A DNA stretch of 64,000 bases from Candidatus Kaistia colombiensis (GCA_029203105.1 CP119318.1:4106501-4170500); one strand, 5' to 3'; counted from the first letter of the stretch, positions 9,628-19,060 are shown. Made by a program: numbers and translations. The notes: generated by a model not told the origin, from the sequence alone.

Positions 9628-10713
9628 CTACCGGATCTTCAGGCTGGAGAGACCGATCAGCGCCAGGACGACCGCGATGATCCAGAAGCGGATCACGACC
9701 TGCGGCTCAGTCCAGCCAAGCTGCTCGAAATGATGGTGGATCGGCGCCATCTTGAACACGCGCTTGCCGGTCAGCTTGAACGACGCGACCTGGATAATGA
9801 CGGAGGCGGCCTCGAGCACGAACAGACCGCCGACAATGGCAAGCACGATCTCGTGCTTGGTGGCGACGGCGATGGCACCGAGCATGCCGCCGAGCGCCAG
9901 CGAGCCGGTATCGCCCATGAAGATCGCGGCCGGCGGCGCGTTGAACCAGAGGAAGCCGAGGCCGGCGCCCAGCATCGCGCCGCAGAGCACGGCCAGCTCG
10001 CCGGTGCCGGGCACGAAGTGGATCTGCAGATATTCCGCGAAGATGGCGTTGCCGGAGAGATAGGCCATGACGCCGAACGAGGCCGTCGCGACCATCACCG
10101 GGACGATGGCGAGGCCGTCGAGACCGTCGGTCAGGTTCACGGCATTGCCGGCGCCAACGATGACGAACGCGCCGAAAGGAATGAAGAACCAGCCGAGATC
10201 GATGACAAAGCCCTTGACGAAGGGAAAGGTCAGTGCGTTGGAAAGCGGCCCGGACGAGAGATGCGAGATGGCGATGCAGGCGATCGCCGCGATGGCGAAT
10301 TCGACCGCGAGGCGCGAACGGCCGGAAAAGCCCTTGTGGCTCTGCTTCGTGACCTTGAGATAGTCGTCATAGAAGCCGATCAGGCCGAAACCGACCGTCA
10401 CGCCGAGCACCGTCCAGACATAGAAACTGCTGAGGTTTGCCCAAAGCAGGGTCGAGACGATCAGGCCGGACAGGATCATCAGGCCGCCCATGGTGGGCGT
10501 GCCCTTTTTGGTGACGAGATGGCTCTGCGGGCCATCCTCGCGGATCGGCTGGCCCCTGCCCTGCTTGAGCTTGAGGCCGCGGATGATGGCGGGGCCGAAC
10601 AGGAAGACGAAGATCAGCGCCGTCATCGTCGCGCCGCCAACACGAAACGTGATGTAGCGGAAGACGTTGAGGCCCGAGAATTGCGCGGAGAGATCCCCCA
10701 GCAGGTACAGCAT
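9628..10713 (-). CDS. mraY: Phospho-MurNAc-pentapeptide transferase MraY
   Basis: Integral membrane enzyme that moves phospho-MurNAc-pentapeptide to undecaprenyl phosphate, giving lipid I. The 361-residue product has about ten membrane segments. It carries the family blocks KKGTPTMGGLM, the DDYLK catalytic pair, NAVNLTDGLDGLA and FMGDTGSLALGG, plus the C-terminal HHHFE motif. It overlaps murF by one base. All catalytic aspartates and histidines expected from the family are visible. Confidence 0.98.
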   Translation of the reverse strand: MLYLLGDLSAQFSGLNVFRYITFRVGGATMTALIFVFLFGPAIIRGLKLKQGRGQPIREDGPQSHLVTKKGTPTMGGLMILSGLIVSTLLWANLSSFYVWTVLGVTVGFGLIGFYDDYLKVTKQSHKGFSGRSRLAVEFAIAAIACIAISHLSSGPLSNALTFPFVKGFVIDLGWFFIPFGAFVIVGAGNAVNLTDGLDGLAIVPVMVATASFGVMAYLSGNAIFAEYLQIHFVPGTGELAVLCGAMLGAGLGFLWFNAPPAAIFMGDTGSLALGGMLGAIAVATKHEIVLAIVGGLFVLEAASVIIQVASFKLTGKRVFKMAPIHHHFEQLGWTEPQVVIRFWIIAVVLALIGLSSLKIR

Positions 10714-12164
10714 CAGACGGGTCCTTCAGTGGCGGGATCGTTCTCGACGGGGGGCGGTATAAATCGGGTCTTCAAGGTTTCGACGATGGGAGCCATGCGG
10801 CTGCCATTCGAGCCCTTGACCATCACGACATCGCCGGCAGCGAGCTCGTCGAGAAGAATCGGTTCGAGCTCATTTGCCGTTTCCGCATAATGGCCCCGCA
10901 TGGCGTCGGGCAAGACCTCCCAGAGCGCCCGCATCGACGGGCCAGCCAGGTAGGCGCGGTCGATGCCGGCCGCGACGAGCGGCTCAACCAGCTCGGCATG
11001 CAGGCGCAGCGTGTCGTCACCCAATTCGCGCATGTCGCCGAGCACGGCGACGCGTCGGCCGCTCGCCTCCGTGCGCGCCTGCGCCAGCACGGTGATCGCC
11101 GCGCGCATCGAGGTCGGGCTGGCGTTGTAACTCTCGTCGATCAGCGTCGCTTCGCCCTCGCCGATGACGAGGCGGTGCCGGGCGCCACGGCCCTTCGGCG
11201 CGGCCAGGCCGCCGAGCGCGATTGCCGCCTCGCCGACATCGCCGCCAAGCTGCGCCACCGCCAGCAGCACGGCGAGCGCGTTCTGGACGAGATGGCGGCC
11301 GGGCGCGCCGATGGTGAATTCGACGAGCTGATCGAGGATGCGCGCGCTGACGCGGGAATGATCCGCCTGCATGTCGAGGGCTTCAAGCCGCGCATCGGCA
11401 TCGCGGCCGGCGCCGAACGACAGCACATTGTCGATGCCGGCATCCATGGCCAGCAGCGCCAGGCGCTCGAATTGCGGGCTGTCACCGTTCAGGACGGCGG
11501 TGCCGCCCGGCTCGACGCCGGAGAAGATCTCGGCCTTGGCGCGGGCGATGCCGTCAACGCCGTCCGGGAAGAATTCGAGATGCACCGCCTCGATATTCGT
11601 GATGATGGCGACATGCGGACGGACCTGCGCCACCAGCGGCGTAATCTCGCCGGCATGGTTCATGCCGATTTCGAACACGGCAAAGCGCGCGTCGGCCGGC
11701 ATGCGCGACAAGGTCAGCGGCACGCCCCAATGATTGTTGAAGGAAGCGGGCGAAAAGTGCGTCGCGCCCTGCGCTGCGAGCACGTGGCCCAGCATTTCCT
11801 TGGTCGAGGTCTTGCCGACGCTGCCGGTCACCGCGGCGATCCGCGCCGTCGAGCGAGCGCGCGAGGCGCGGGCCAGCTCCTGCAGCGCCTCCAGCACGTC
11901 CTGGACGACGACGAGCGGGATCGTCATTCGGCCGAGGCCGGCAAGCTGGTCCGACGCAACGACCGCGACGGTCGCGCCATGACCGGCGGCGGCGCCGACG
12001 AAACGATGACCGTCAAAGCGGTCGCCGCGAATGGCGAAGAAGGCATCGCCCGGCCGGATCGTCCGGCTGTCGATGGAAATGCCCGAGATTGCCGGCCCCG
12101 AGGCCGTTGGCCGTCCCTTCATGCCGGCGACGAATTCGTCGAACGCCCAAAGCGTATCGGTCAT
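10713..12164 (-). CDS. murF: UDP-MurNAc-tripeptide--D-Ala-D-Ala ligase
   Basis: Mur ligase that adds the D-Ala-D-Ala dipeptide supplied by Ddl. The 483-residue product shows the N-terminal substrate domain (ISGISIDSRTIRPGDAFFAI), the P-loop AVTGSVGKTSTKEML, the FEIGMNHAGEI block and DESYNASPTSMRAAI. It overlaps murE by four bases (ATGA) and mraY by one. The C-terminal extension (ENDPATEGPV) is short and polar. Confidence 0.96.
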   Translation of the reverse strand: MTDTLWAFDEFVAGMKGRPTASGPAISGISIDSRTIRPGDAFFAIRGDRFDGHRFVGAAAGHGATVAVVASDQLAGLGRMTIPLVVVQDVLEALQELARASRARSTARIAAVTGSVGKTSTKEMLGHVLAAQGATHFSPASFNNHWGVPLTLSRMPADARFAVFEIGMNHAGEITPLVAQVRPHVAIITNIEAVHLEFFPDGVDGIARAKAEIFSGVEPGGTAVLNGDSPQFERLALLAMDAGIDNVLSFGAGRDADARLEALDMQADHSRVSARILDQLVEFTIGAPGRHLVQNALAVLLAVAQLGGDVGEAAIALGGLAAPKGRGARHRLVIGEGEATLIDESYNASPTSMRAAITVLAQARTEASGRRVAVLGDMRELGDDTLRLHAELVEPLVAAGIDRAYLAGPSMRALWEVLPDAMRGHYAETANELEPILLDELAAGDVVMVKGSNGSRMAPIVETLKTRFIPPPVENDPATEGPV

Positions 12165-13621
12165 GGGCGCGCCCCGGCGGACAGCGCCGCGGCGACCACC
12201 TCATGGTCCGAGAACGGCAGCACGACGCCGTTGACGATCTGTCCGGTCTCGTGGCCCTTGCCGGCAACGCAGAGGACGTCGCCCTCGCCCAGCATGGAAA
12301 CCGCTTCCAGGATGGCCGTGCGACGATCGGCGATCACGATCGCGTCGGGGGCGCCCGTCAGTATCTCGGCGCGAATGCGGGCCGGATCTTCCGAGCGGGG
12401 GTTGTCGTCGGTGATGATGACAACGTCGGCATTGCGTCGCGCCGCCTGCGCCATCAGCGGGCGCTTGCCGGCATCGCGATCGCCGCCGGCGCCAAAGACG
12501 ACGAAAAGCCGTTTGCGCGTCATCGGCCGCAAGGCGCCAAGCGCATGATCGAGCGCGTCGGGCTTGTGGGCATAGTCGATGAAGACGAGCGCGCCCTTGT
12601 CGGTGACCCCGACCCGCTCCAGACGGCCTGGGGCGCCGACGAGGGCGCCAAGCGCATCGATGGCCGTACGCGGCTCGATCCCGGCGCCGATGGCAAGGCC
12701 GGCGGCAACGAGGGCGTTGGAAACCTGGAAGCCGCCGGCGAGCGGCAGGCGCACATGCATCGGCGTGCCGAAGACGTCGAGCTCGAGCGACTGGCTGTAG
12801 AGATCGGGCGTTGCCTTGAGCAGGCGGATCGCCCGTCCGGCCCGGCCGACATCGATCAGACGCTGTCCGCGCCGACGCGCCACGGCCATGACCGCGTTCG
12901 CATAGGGGCCGTCCGCGTCGACGACAGCCGTGCGGCCCTCCGGCAGCAGATTGCCGAACAGCTTGAGCTTGGCCTCGAGATAGTTCTCGACCGTCGGATG
13001 ATAGTCCATGTGGTCGCGGCCGAGATTGGTGAAGGCTGCCGCCACCAATCGGACGCCCTCCAGCCGATGCTGGTCGAGGCCATGGCTCGACGCCTCCAGC
13101 GCCGCATGGGTGACGCCCTGCCGCGCGAGCCGGTCGAGGATCTGGTGCAGCTGGATGGGATCGGGCGTCGTCAGGCTGCCATAGTCGGAACCCGTCGGCG
13201 ACACGACGCCGATCGTGCCGATCGAGGCGGCTTTGTTACCGGCGATCTCGAAGATCTGGCGGACGAAGGCAGCGACCGAGGTCTTGCCGCTGGTGCCGGT
13301 GACGGCGACCAGCTGTTCCGGCTGCAGCGGATAGAAGCGGGAGGCGAGATGGGCCAGCGCCGTGCGCGGGTCGGCGGCGGTGAGCACCGGCACGCCGATA
13401 TCGTCCGGAAGCGTGGCATCGGGACCGCAGACGATGGCCGCGGCGCCTCGCTTCACCGCATCCAGCGCAAAGCGCGAGCCATCCGCCGCCACGCCCTTCA
13501 GGGCCGCGAACAGATAGCCCGGCTCGACAGCGCGGCTGTCCGCCGTGAGGCCGGAAATCTCGCTCGCCGCCTGATCGGCGGTGAGCGGGAAGTCGTTGGA
13601 AGCTAGATCACCGAGCCGCAT
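12161..13621 (-). CDS. murE: UDP-MurNAc-L-Ala-D-Glu--meso-diaminopimelate ligase
   Basis: Mur ligase that adds the third residue of the stem peptide. The frame is open from 13675, but the ATG at 13621 (MRLGDLASNDFPLTA) fits the family start. Visible blocks are the ISGLTADSRAVEPGYLF substrate domain, the P-loop AVTGTSGKTSVAAFV, and HGLDQHRLEGV. The DDNPRSEDPARI motif is the signature of enzymes that use meso-diaminopimelate rather than lysine. An 85-base gap separates it from ftsI. Confidence 0.95.
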   Translation of the reverse strand: MRLGDLASNDFPLTADQAASEISGLTADSRAVEPGYLFAALKGVAADGSRFALDAVKRGAAAIVCGPDATLPDDIGVPVLTAADPRTALAHLASRFYPLQPEQLVAVTGTSGKTSVAAFVRQIFEIAGNKAASIGTIGVVSPTGSDYGSLTTPDPIQLHQILDRLARQGVTHAALEASSHGLDQHRLEGVRLVAAAFTNLGRDHMDYHPTVENYLEAKLKLFGNLLPEGRTAVVDADGPYANAVMAVARRRGQRLIDVGRAGRAIRLLKATPDLYSQSLELDVFGTPMHVRLPLAGGFQVSNALVAAGLAIGAGIEPRTAIDALGALVGAPGRLERVGVTDKGALVFIDYAHKPDALDHALGALRPMTRKRLFVVFGAGGDRDAGKRPLMAQAARRNADVVIITDDNPRSEDPARIRAEILTGAPDAIVIADRRTAILEAVSMLGEGDVLCVAGKGHETGQIVNGVVLPFSDHEVVAAALSAGARP

Positions 13622-13706
13622 TCTGGGGTCGAATCCTCCCGATCGTTCAAGTTCTGCGCCAGATCCGGGGCGCACAGGCCGAATCCAAGGGCCTGCTCAT
13701 CGATCC

Positions 13707-15440
13707 TCAATACGACACAAGCATGGCGTCGGGGTGGCTTTCGTTCTCGCTGCGCGGCTGGACGCCCAGAATTGCGGCAGCGCGGCGGATGATGTTGGAA
13801 CTGACATTCGCCGCGTTCCAGGCCGCCAGCGCCGGCAGGCCAGGCTTTTCGGGCTTGGGATCGTCGATCGAGATCAGCATCACATATTCCGGGTCGTCCA
13901 TCGGGAAGGCCGACAGGAACGAGTTGAGGTAGTGGCCCTCGACATAGCGCCCGTTGGCGATCTTCTCGGCCGTGCCCGTCTTGCCACCGACGACATAGCC
14001 GGGAACGTCGGCATTGCGGCCGGAACCCTTGACCGCGTTGAAGCGGAACAGCCAGCGCATCTCGTCGCTCGTCTTCTTGGAGATCATCTGCGTCGAGTCG
14101 GCCATCGCTTCCTCCTGCGTGCGCAGGAAGAAGGTGGGCGAGAACAGATGACCGCCATTGACCAGCGCCGCGTCGGCCATCGCCGCCTGCATCGGCGTCA
14201 CGGCGATGCCGTGGCCAAAGGAAACGGTCAGCTGCGTCGCCTGGCTCCAGCGCTTCGGAACCTGCGGGGTGGCTACTTCCGGCAGATCCGTCTTCAGCCG
14301 GGTCGAGAGGCCGAACTTCTTCAGATAGGCCTGCTGCTCTTCCTGGCCGACGGCGAGCGCCATCTTGGCGGTGCCGATGTTGGACGAATACTGGAAGATC
14401 TCCGGCACGGTCAGGAAGCGCGCCTTCGCGTGGAAGTCGCGGATCACGTTGCGGCCGACATGGATCGGGAAGCGCGCGTCGATGCTGTCGGTCATCTTCA
14501 CGCGGCCGGAATCCAGCGCCATCGCGAAGGTAAAGCTCTTGAACACCGAACCAAGTTCGAACGTGCCGGCGGTCAGGCGGTTCAGCCGGTCCGGCTTGTT
14601 GGCGTCCACCGGCGCGTTCGGATCGAAATCGGGCAGCGACGCCATCGCCATGACCTCGCCGGTCTTGGCGTTGAGGATCACGCCCATGGCGGCGACCGAC
14701 TGGTAGCGCTGCATCGCGCCGACGAGTTCGTCGCGCAGGATGTGCTGGACGCGCAGGTCGATCGACAGCTTGACCGGCTGCATGTCGGCGCCCTTCATCG
14801 CGAAGCCGGCGCCATGCAGGTCGCCAAGACCGCGCTCGTCGATCGCCTTCTCGATGCCGGCGATGCCCTGATTGTCGATGTTGACCAGGCCGACGACATG
14901 GGCGGCGGCCGGGCCGCCCGGATAGAACCGGCGGTTCTCGGTCAGGAAGCCGACGCCCGGAATGCCGAGATTGTGGATTTCGGACTGCTGCTTGGGCGTG
15001 ATCTCGCGCTTGACCCAGACGAAGCCGGCCTGGGTCGACAGCTTCTTGCGCAGCTGCGCCGCGTCGAGGTCCGGCAGGACGCTGGTGATCAGCTCGGTCG
15101 CTTCATCGGGATCGACGATCTTGTTCGGCTCGGCGAAGAGAGACGCCGTCTTGATGTCGGTGGCAAGGATCTCGCCATTGCGATCGACGATGTTGGGGCG
15201 GGCGGAGGCGACGGCCGAGGCGGCGCTGCCGCGCGCGGCGGAGCCAGCCTGGTCGCTCATGCCGAGCATGACGAGCCGGCCGCCGATCACGCCATAGACG
15301 ATCATGAACACCATCATCGTCAGCCCGATACGGCTGCGGGTCTGGTCGTGGCGCGCCTTGCTGGCCCCCTTCAGCGCGACATGGCGCGCGCCATTGGCGG
15401 GGCTGAACATTCCCGGGCGGTCGGTCAGCGTCATCGTCAT
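13707..15440 (-). CDS. ftsI: Septal transpeptidase FtsI (PBP3)
   Basis: Class B penicillin-binding protein that cross-links septal murein with FtsW. The 577-residue product has a short cytoplasmic tail, one membrane segment (LTMMVFMIVYGVIGG), a dimerisation/pedestal domain and a transpeptidase domain. The three active-site motifs are SVFK (in ELGSVFKSFTFAMAL), SSN (in YSSNIGTAKMA) and KTG (in GGKTGTAEKI). Its ATG overlaps the ftsL stop by four bases. Length is normal. Confidence 0.96.
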   Translation of the reverse strand: MTMTLTDRPGMFSPANGARHVALKGASKARHDQTRSRIGLTMMVFMIVYGVIGGRLVMLGMSDQAGSAARGSAASAVASARPNIVDRNGEILATDIKTASLFAEPNKIVDPDEATELITSVLPDLDAAQLRKKLSTQAGFVWVKREITPKQQSEIHNLGIPGVGFLTENRRFYPGGPAAAHVVGLVNIDNQGIAGIEKAIDERGLGDLHGAGFAMKGADMQPVKLSIDLRVQHILRDELVGAMQRYQSVAAMGVILNAKTGEVMAMASLPDFDPNAPVDANKPDRLNRLTAGTFELGSVFKSFTFAMALDSGRVKMTDSIDARFPIHVGRNVIRDFHAKARFLTVPEIFQYSSNIGTAKMALAVGQEEQQAYLKKFGLSTRLKTDLPEVATPQVPKRWSQATQLTVSFGHGIAVTPMQAAMADAALVNGGHLFSPTFFLRTQEEAMADSTQMISKKTSDEMRWLFRFNAVKGSGRNADVPGYVVGGKTGTAEKIANGRYVEGHYLNSFLSAFPMDDPEYVMLISIDDPKPEKPGLPALAAWNAANVSSNIIRRAAAILGVQPRSENESHPDAMLVSY

Positions 15441-15895
15441 GGATTCGCTCCCGATTGAGCCACGACGTCACGGGGACGCGGCTTGGCGACGCCGGCCTGC
15501 GCCGTGGTGGGCTTGGCGACGATGGGCTTGGCCACGATCGGCTTGGCCGCGCCGGCCTTGCCGACGCCACTGGTGATCATGCGGTCGAGCGAGGCGCCGG
15601 GGACCTCGATCGGCTTGTCCGGCACATCCGCGATGCTCGCCAGCTGGCGCACGTCGAGCGGCGCGAGGTGGAGATAGGAACCGTAGCGCTGGACGAGGTC
15701 CTGCAGGCGCGACGGCTGGTCAAGCACACTCCATTCGGCCTGGAGAATGTTCATCAGGTCCTTCTCGCGGGCGATGTCGCGGCGCAGCTCCATGACGTGG
15801 TCGGCGGCACGGCCGGCGCGATCCTTCAGGGCGTAGGTGAAGACGGCGCCGGCGACCATGAAAGCGACCCAGATGACGTTGAGTGCCCGGAGCAT
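15437..15895 (-). CDS. ftsL: Cell division protein FtsL-like
   Basis: Small bitopic divisome protein. The 152-residue product has an N-terminal membrane helix (MLRALNVIWVAFMVAGAVFTYALK). A predicted coiled-coil segment rich in charged residues and leucine follows (ELRRDIAREKDLMNILQAEW), with the LQDLVQRYGSYLHLAPL block common to alphaproteobacterial FtsL. The C-terminal third is low-complexity with repeated KPIVAKP units, which is not part of the family core. Assignment rests on position between rsmH and ftsI, topology and that conserved block; primary sequence in this family is poorly conserved. Confidence 0.85.
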   Translation of the reverse strand: MLRALNVIWVAFMVAGAVFTYALKDRAGRAADHVMELRRDIAREKDLMNILQAEWSVLDQPSRLQDLVQRYGSYLHLAPLDVRQLASIADVPDKPIEVPGASLDRMITSGVGKAGAAKPIVAKPIVAKPTTAQAGVAKPRPRDVVAQSGANP

Positions 15896-16920
15896 TACGA
15901 CCTCACCACTTTGAACTCAGGAAGCGCCGGAACGCCGGCGGCCTCGGCATCGAACGGGCGCGCCGGCGCTTCGGTCCGGATGCCGGCGCGGAGCTTGGCC
16001 GATCGGGCGCGCGGATTGCGCGACGTCTCTTCGTCCCCTGCAACGACGGGACCTTTTGACATCAGATGGAAGGTCGGCGCGGCGAGCGTCCGCTCCGGCA
16101 TGTGCCTGGAGCCGCCCGCGCGGACCTCGCTGCGTTCGGCCAGGAAGCGCTTGACGATGCGGTCCTCGAGCGAATGGAACGAGACGATGACCAGGCGGCC
16201 GCCCGGCTTCAGCACGCGCTCGGCGGCGGCGAGCGCCCGCCCGAGCTCGTCGAGCTCCTGGTTGACGTAGATGCGCAGCGCCTGGAACGTGCGGGTCGCC
16301 GGATGGATCGGATCGGTCGGCTTCTTGCCGACGACGCGTTCGACCAGGCCGGCCAGTTCGCTGGTGCGCAGATAAGGCTTGGCGACGCGGTCCTGCGTGA
16401 TGGCGCGCGCGACGGCCGCGGCGCGGCGCTCTTCGCCGAGCACCGAAATGATGCGGGCGAGATCGCGGGCTTCCATCGTGTTGACGACGTCGGCGGCGCT
16501 CGGACCTTCCTGGCTCATGCGCATGTCGAGCGGGCCGTCGAAGCGGAACGAGAAACCGCGCTCGGCCTCGTCGAGCTGCATCGATGAGACGCCGATGTCG
16601 AGCACGACGCCATCGACCCTCTCGTGCCCCTGCCCGGCCGCGATCGCGTCGAGATCGCCGAAGCGGCCATGCACGAGCTGAAGGCGACCGCCATATTCGG
16701 AAACCAGCGCCTGGCCATCGGCAATCGCGTTCGGATCGCGATCGATACCGATCACCGAGGCGCCCGCATCCAGGATCGCGCGGCTATAGCCGCCGAGCCC
16801 GAAGGTGCCGTCGATGACGACGCTGCCGGTAGCCGGAGCGAGATGCGAAAGCACCTCGGCGAGCAGCACCGGGACGTGACGGTCGGATCCGCCTGCAGGA
16901 GTGGCGTCGCCGGCGGTCAT
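15895..16920 (-). CDS. rsmH: 16S rRNA (cytosine-1402-N4)-methyltransferase RsmH
   Basis: AdoMet-dependent enzyme that methylates C1402 in the decoding centre of 16S rRNA. The ATG at 16920 gives 341 residues. The HVPVLLAEVL start block, the AdoMet loop IDGTFGLGGYSRAIL, VVLDIGVSSMQLDEAERGFSF and VIVSFHSLEDRIVKRF are all diagnostic. A longer open frame upstream runs across mraZ and is not used. It overlaps mraZ by four bases and ftsL by one, as expected for the start of a dcw operon. Confidence 0.97.
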   Translation of the reverse strand: MTAGDATPAGGSDRHVPVLLAEVLSHLAPATGSVVIDGTFGLGGYSRAILDAGASVIGIDRDPNAIADGQALVSEYGGRLQLVHGRFGDLDAIAAGQGHERVDGVVLDIGVSSMQLDEAERGFSFRFDGPLDMRMSQEGPSAADVVNTMEARDLARIISVLGEERRAAAVARAITQDRVAKPYLRTSELAGLVERVVGKKPTDPIHPATRTFQALRIYVNQELDELGRALAAAERVLKPGGRLVIVSFHSLEDRIVKRFLAERSEVRAGGSRHMPERTLAAPTFHLMSKGPVVAGDEETSRNPRARSAKLRAGIRTEAPARPFDAEAAGVPALPEFKVVRS

Positions 16921-17390
16921 GGTTCCGTACCTCCCGAGGAACGCGGGCCGGAACCAAGCCGGCGGCGCAGTTCGCGCACGCGGTTCTTGGCCTCGTCGCG
17001 ATAGGCAACGAAACGCTCCGGTTCCCAGATCTGAAATTTGTAGCCCTGACCAACGAAAGTCACGGTATCGCCGATGCCGGCATGCGCCTTGATCACCTCG
17101 GACAGCGCGACGCGCCCTTCCGGGTCGATCCTCAGCACCTCGCTCTCGCCGATCAGCGTCGTCGAGAGAAATTCGTGATCCTCGGAGAAGGGCTCGAACA
17201 GCGTCAGGCTGGCGCGGATCTGGCTGACCAGGCGATTGCCGCCCGCATCCACCGCGTTCTGGTCCAGCGTCGGACAGCAATAGAGCCCCTCGAAGCCGTC
17301 GCGCGCCAGCACAGAGCGAAACGATGCCGGGATCGACACCCGCCCCTTCGAGTCCAGCCTGTTGGTGAAGGTTGAAACGAATTCCTCCAT
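16917..17390 (-). CDS. mraZ: Transcriptional regulator MraZ
   Basis: AbrB/SpoVT-like DNA-binding protein encoded first in the dcw cluster; in other bacteria it represses its own promoter through TGGGN repeats. The ATG at 17390 gives 157 residues starting MEEFVSTFTNRLDSKGRVSIP, with the two family repeats (NRLDSKGRVSIPASFR and IDPEGRVALSEVIKAHA). An AAAGG sequence lies just before this ATG. An upstream in-frame ATG at 17462 adds 24 residues without family similarity. A candidate MraZ-binding array lies about 170 bases upstream. Confidence 0.94.
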   Translation of the reverse strand: MEEFVSTFTNRLDSKGRVSIPASFRSVLARDGFEGLYCCPTLDQNAVDAGGNRLVSQIRASLTLFEPFSEDHEFLSTTLIGESEVLRIDPEGRVALSEVIKAHAGIGDTVTFVGQGYKFQIWEPERFVAYRDEAKNRVRELRRRLGSGPRSSGGTEP

Positions 17391-17927
17391 CACCTTTCGC
17401 GCCGGCGCTCCTCTTGAAAATGCCCATTGACGGCCCGCCCGCGTGGCGAGCCGGGAAATCACTCAATCGACGCGGACTGGAAACAACATCCCGGCGTGCG
17501 ATGCAGCGCCACAGATCGACCGGAGTTTGTCGACCGCAGTGCCCTCGAACCGGAATGATTTGGGATACCATGGGTGAATATGGGCGTCAATGGAATCGGC
17601 CCCCACGACAGGCAGGCGCCACCGTGCTTATCACACCGGGTTAAGCTTAATTTTCCGTAGCTTTTGACGGCCCAGGCATAAGGAATCCGTATGATTTCGG
17701 CGGCGCCGGCACGGCACTTGTACCGAGTCTATTTTCGCGGAGCGGTGGGAGTTGCCGGCATCCGGCGGCCGCGAGGCGACCTCGACGGGCGGATCGAGAG
17801 CCGGAGTGGGATGCGCGCCCATCCCCGCAAGGGGCACATGGCGGCGGCGACGCAGCCCTGCAGGCGAGCGCGACGACATCGCGGCCGGGCCCGGCGATCA
17901 CGATCGAAAATCGGGGGAAGGAAAAAT
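17391..17927. other. Non-coding stretch between mraZ and rnpB
   Basis: This stretch of about 540 bases must hold the dcw promoter. Apart from the TGGGN array at 17561-17595, I see no convincing gene; short open frames here have no recognisable domain or ribosome binding site. The T-rich stretch next to rnpB serves as its terminator tail. Confidence 0.6.
17561..17595 (+). promoter_or_regulatory. Candidate MraZ-binding array
   Basis: TGGGA at 17561, TGGGT at 17571 and TGGGC at 17581 are spaced exactly 10 bases apart, followed by a degenerate TGGAA at 17591. Direct TGGGN repeats separated by five bases are the known MraZ box in enterobacteria. The array lies about 170 bases upstream of mraZ but reads on the strand opposite to mraZ. 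Autoregulation is inference from the motif and place. Confidence 0.6.
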
Positions 17928-18317
17928 GCCAGTCGGCCTATAAGCCGGGTTCTGTAGGGCGGCGGCGAACCGCCGCGTGACGACCATTCATCTTGGACGT
18001 CCGTTGCCGGACGCCTCGTGCGACCAACCCGGGCGACGAACCTGGAAACAGGCTGGACTTGCGCCCATGTCACCCCTATTCGGTCTTGCTCCCGGTGGGG
18101 TTTACCGTGCCGTTCCCATTGCTGGGACCGCGGTGGGCTCTTACCCCACCCTTTCACCCTTACCCGTTGCGCGAACGCACGGGCGGTTTGCTTTCTGTGG
18201 CACTTTCCCTGGGGTCGCCCCCGCCGGGCGTTACCCGGCACCGTGTTTCCATGGAGCCCGGACTTTCCTCCCCTGCGACCTTTCGATCTTGCAGCAGCGG
18301 TCGTCCAGCCGACTGGC
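17928..18317 (-). ncRNA. rnpB: RNase P RNA (rnpB), bacterial type A
   Basis: Catalytic RNA that matures tRNA 5' ends. The minus strand carries the universally conserved GAGGAAAGTCCGGGCTCC (plus-strand 18253-18270) and, near the 3' end, ACAGAACCCGGCTTATAGGC. The ends pair perfectly as helix P1: GCCAGTCGGC at the 5' end (18308-18317) with GCCGACTGGC at the 3' end (17928-17937). A T-rich tail (ATTTTTCC) follows the 3' helix and should end transcription. Boundaries are taken from P1 and may be off by a few bases. Several open frames across this region are coincidental. Confidence 0.95.
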
Positions 18318-18553
18318 AATGCGGGGCTTAGGGGTGCGACGGGTGCGGGTCAAGCCCAACGAAGGGAAGTCGTTTCCCGCACCCGGTCTTGAAGGTGGTC
18401 AAGAAGTCTGCCGGTCCGCAACTGACTCAGGCGGCACCCGATCGACGGGCGACATCGAGCCTGGCAGTTTTGCGTCCTCCCCGGACGCGCCCGCACCAGC
18501 GGGCGCAGCAACACGAGAGGCTTCAGCCGACACCTTCCCGACCACGTCCGAAC

Positions 18554-19060
18554 TTAGTTCGAAGCCATGATCTGCTGGACCTTGCCGCAATAGCGCAGCG
18601 GGCCCTTGCTCATGCGCGTGGCGCCGTGGCCACCATTGTACTTCAGGATCGTGCCGCAGAGATCGCCACCGGCGAGCTTGCGGGCCTGGCCGAGATACAA
18701 CATGCCGTAGCGGATGTTGGTGGCCGGATCGTAGAGCGCCTTGGCGCTACCCTTGTAACCCATGCCGCGAGCCGTCTGCAGCCGAACCTGCATCAGGCCG
18801 ATCTCGCCGACGCTGCCGGTCATGTTGGGCTTGTAGTTGCTCTCGACCGTGATGACGGCGTGAGCGAGCGACAGCGGCACGTTGTTGGCGGCGGCGTGGG
18901 TCCGGATCAGATCGTCGAAACTGCTACGATCCGCTGCGGCGACACGCGTGACGTTCGACTTGAGGAGACGGCCGGAGCCCGACTGGGCGGAGGCCGGGGC
19001 AATGGCGAGACCGCTGGTGGCAACGAGGGCGGTCAGGGCGAGTACGCAAAACTTCTTCAT
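18554..19060 (-). CDS. Small secreted lytic transglycosylase (SLT domain)
   Basis: Periplasmic murein-cleaving enzyme, predicted from a 168-residue product. It has a Sec signal peptide (MKKFCVLALTALVATSGLAI, cleavage likely after ASA near residue 25) and a Slt70-type catalytic domain. Visible family blocks are AHAVITVESNYKPNMTG, with the catalytic glutamate in ESN, and GEIGLMQVRLQTARGMGY. NIRYGMLYLGQARKLAGG and the YNGGHG block follow. No lipobox or extra domain is present. Substrate preference and role (remodelling or envelope-machine assembly) cannot be told. It stands alone between rnpB and the amidase gene. Confidence 0.88.
   Translation of the reverse strand: MKKFCVLALTALVATSGLAIAPASAQSGSGRLLKSNVTRVAAADRSSFDDLIRTHAAANNVPLSLAHAVITVESNYKPNMTGSVGEIGLMQVRLQTARGMGYKGSAKALYDPATNIRYGMLYLGQARKLAGGDLCGTILKYNGGHGATRMSKGPLRYCGKVQQIMASN

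Noticed and set aside
17971..18570. Several overlapping plus-strand open frames of 110-200 codons
   Set aside because: They lie across the RNase P RNA, whose conserved core and P1 pairing are unmistakable on the minus strand; the frames are coincidental.
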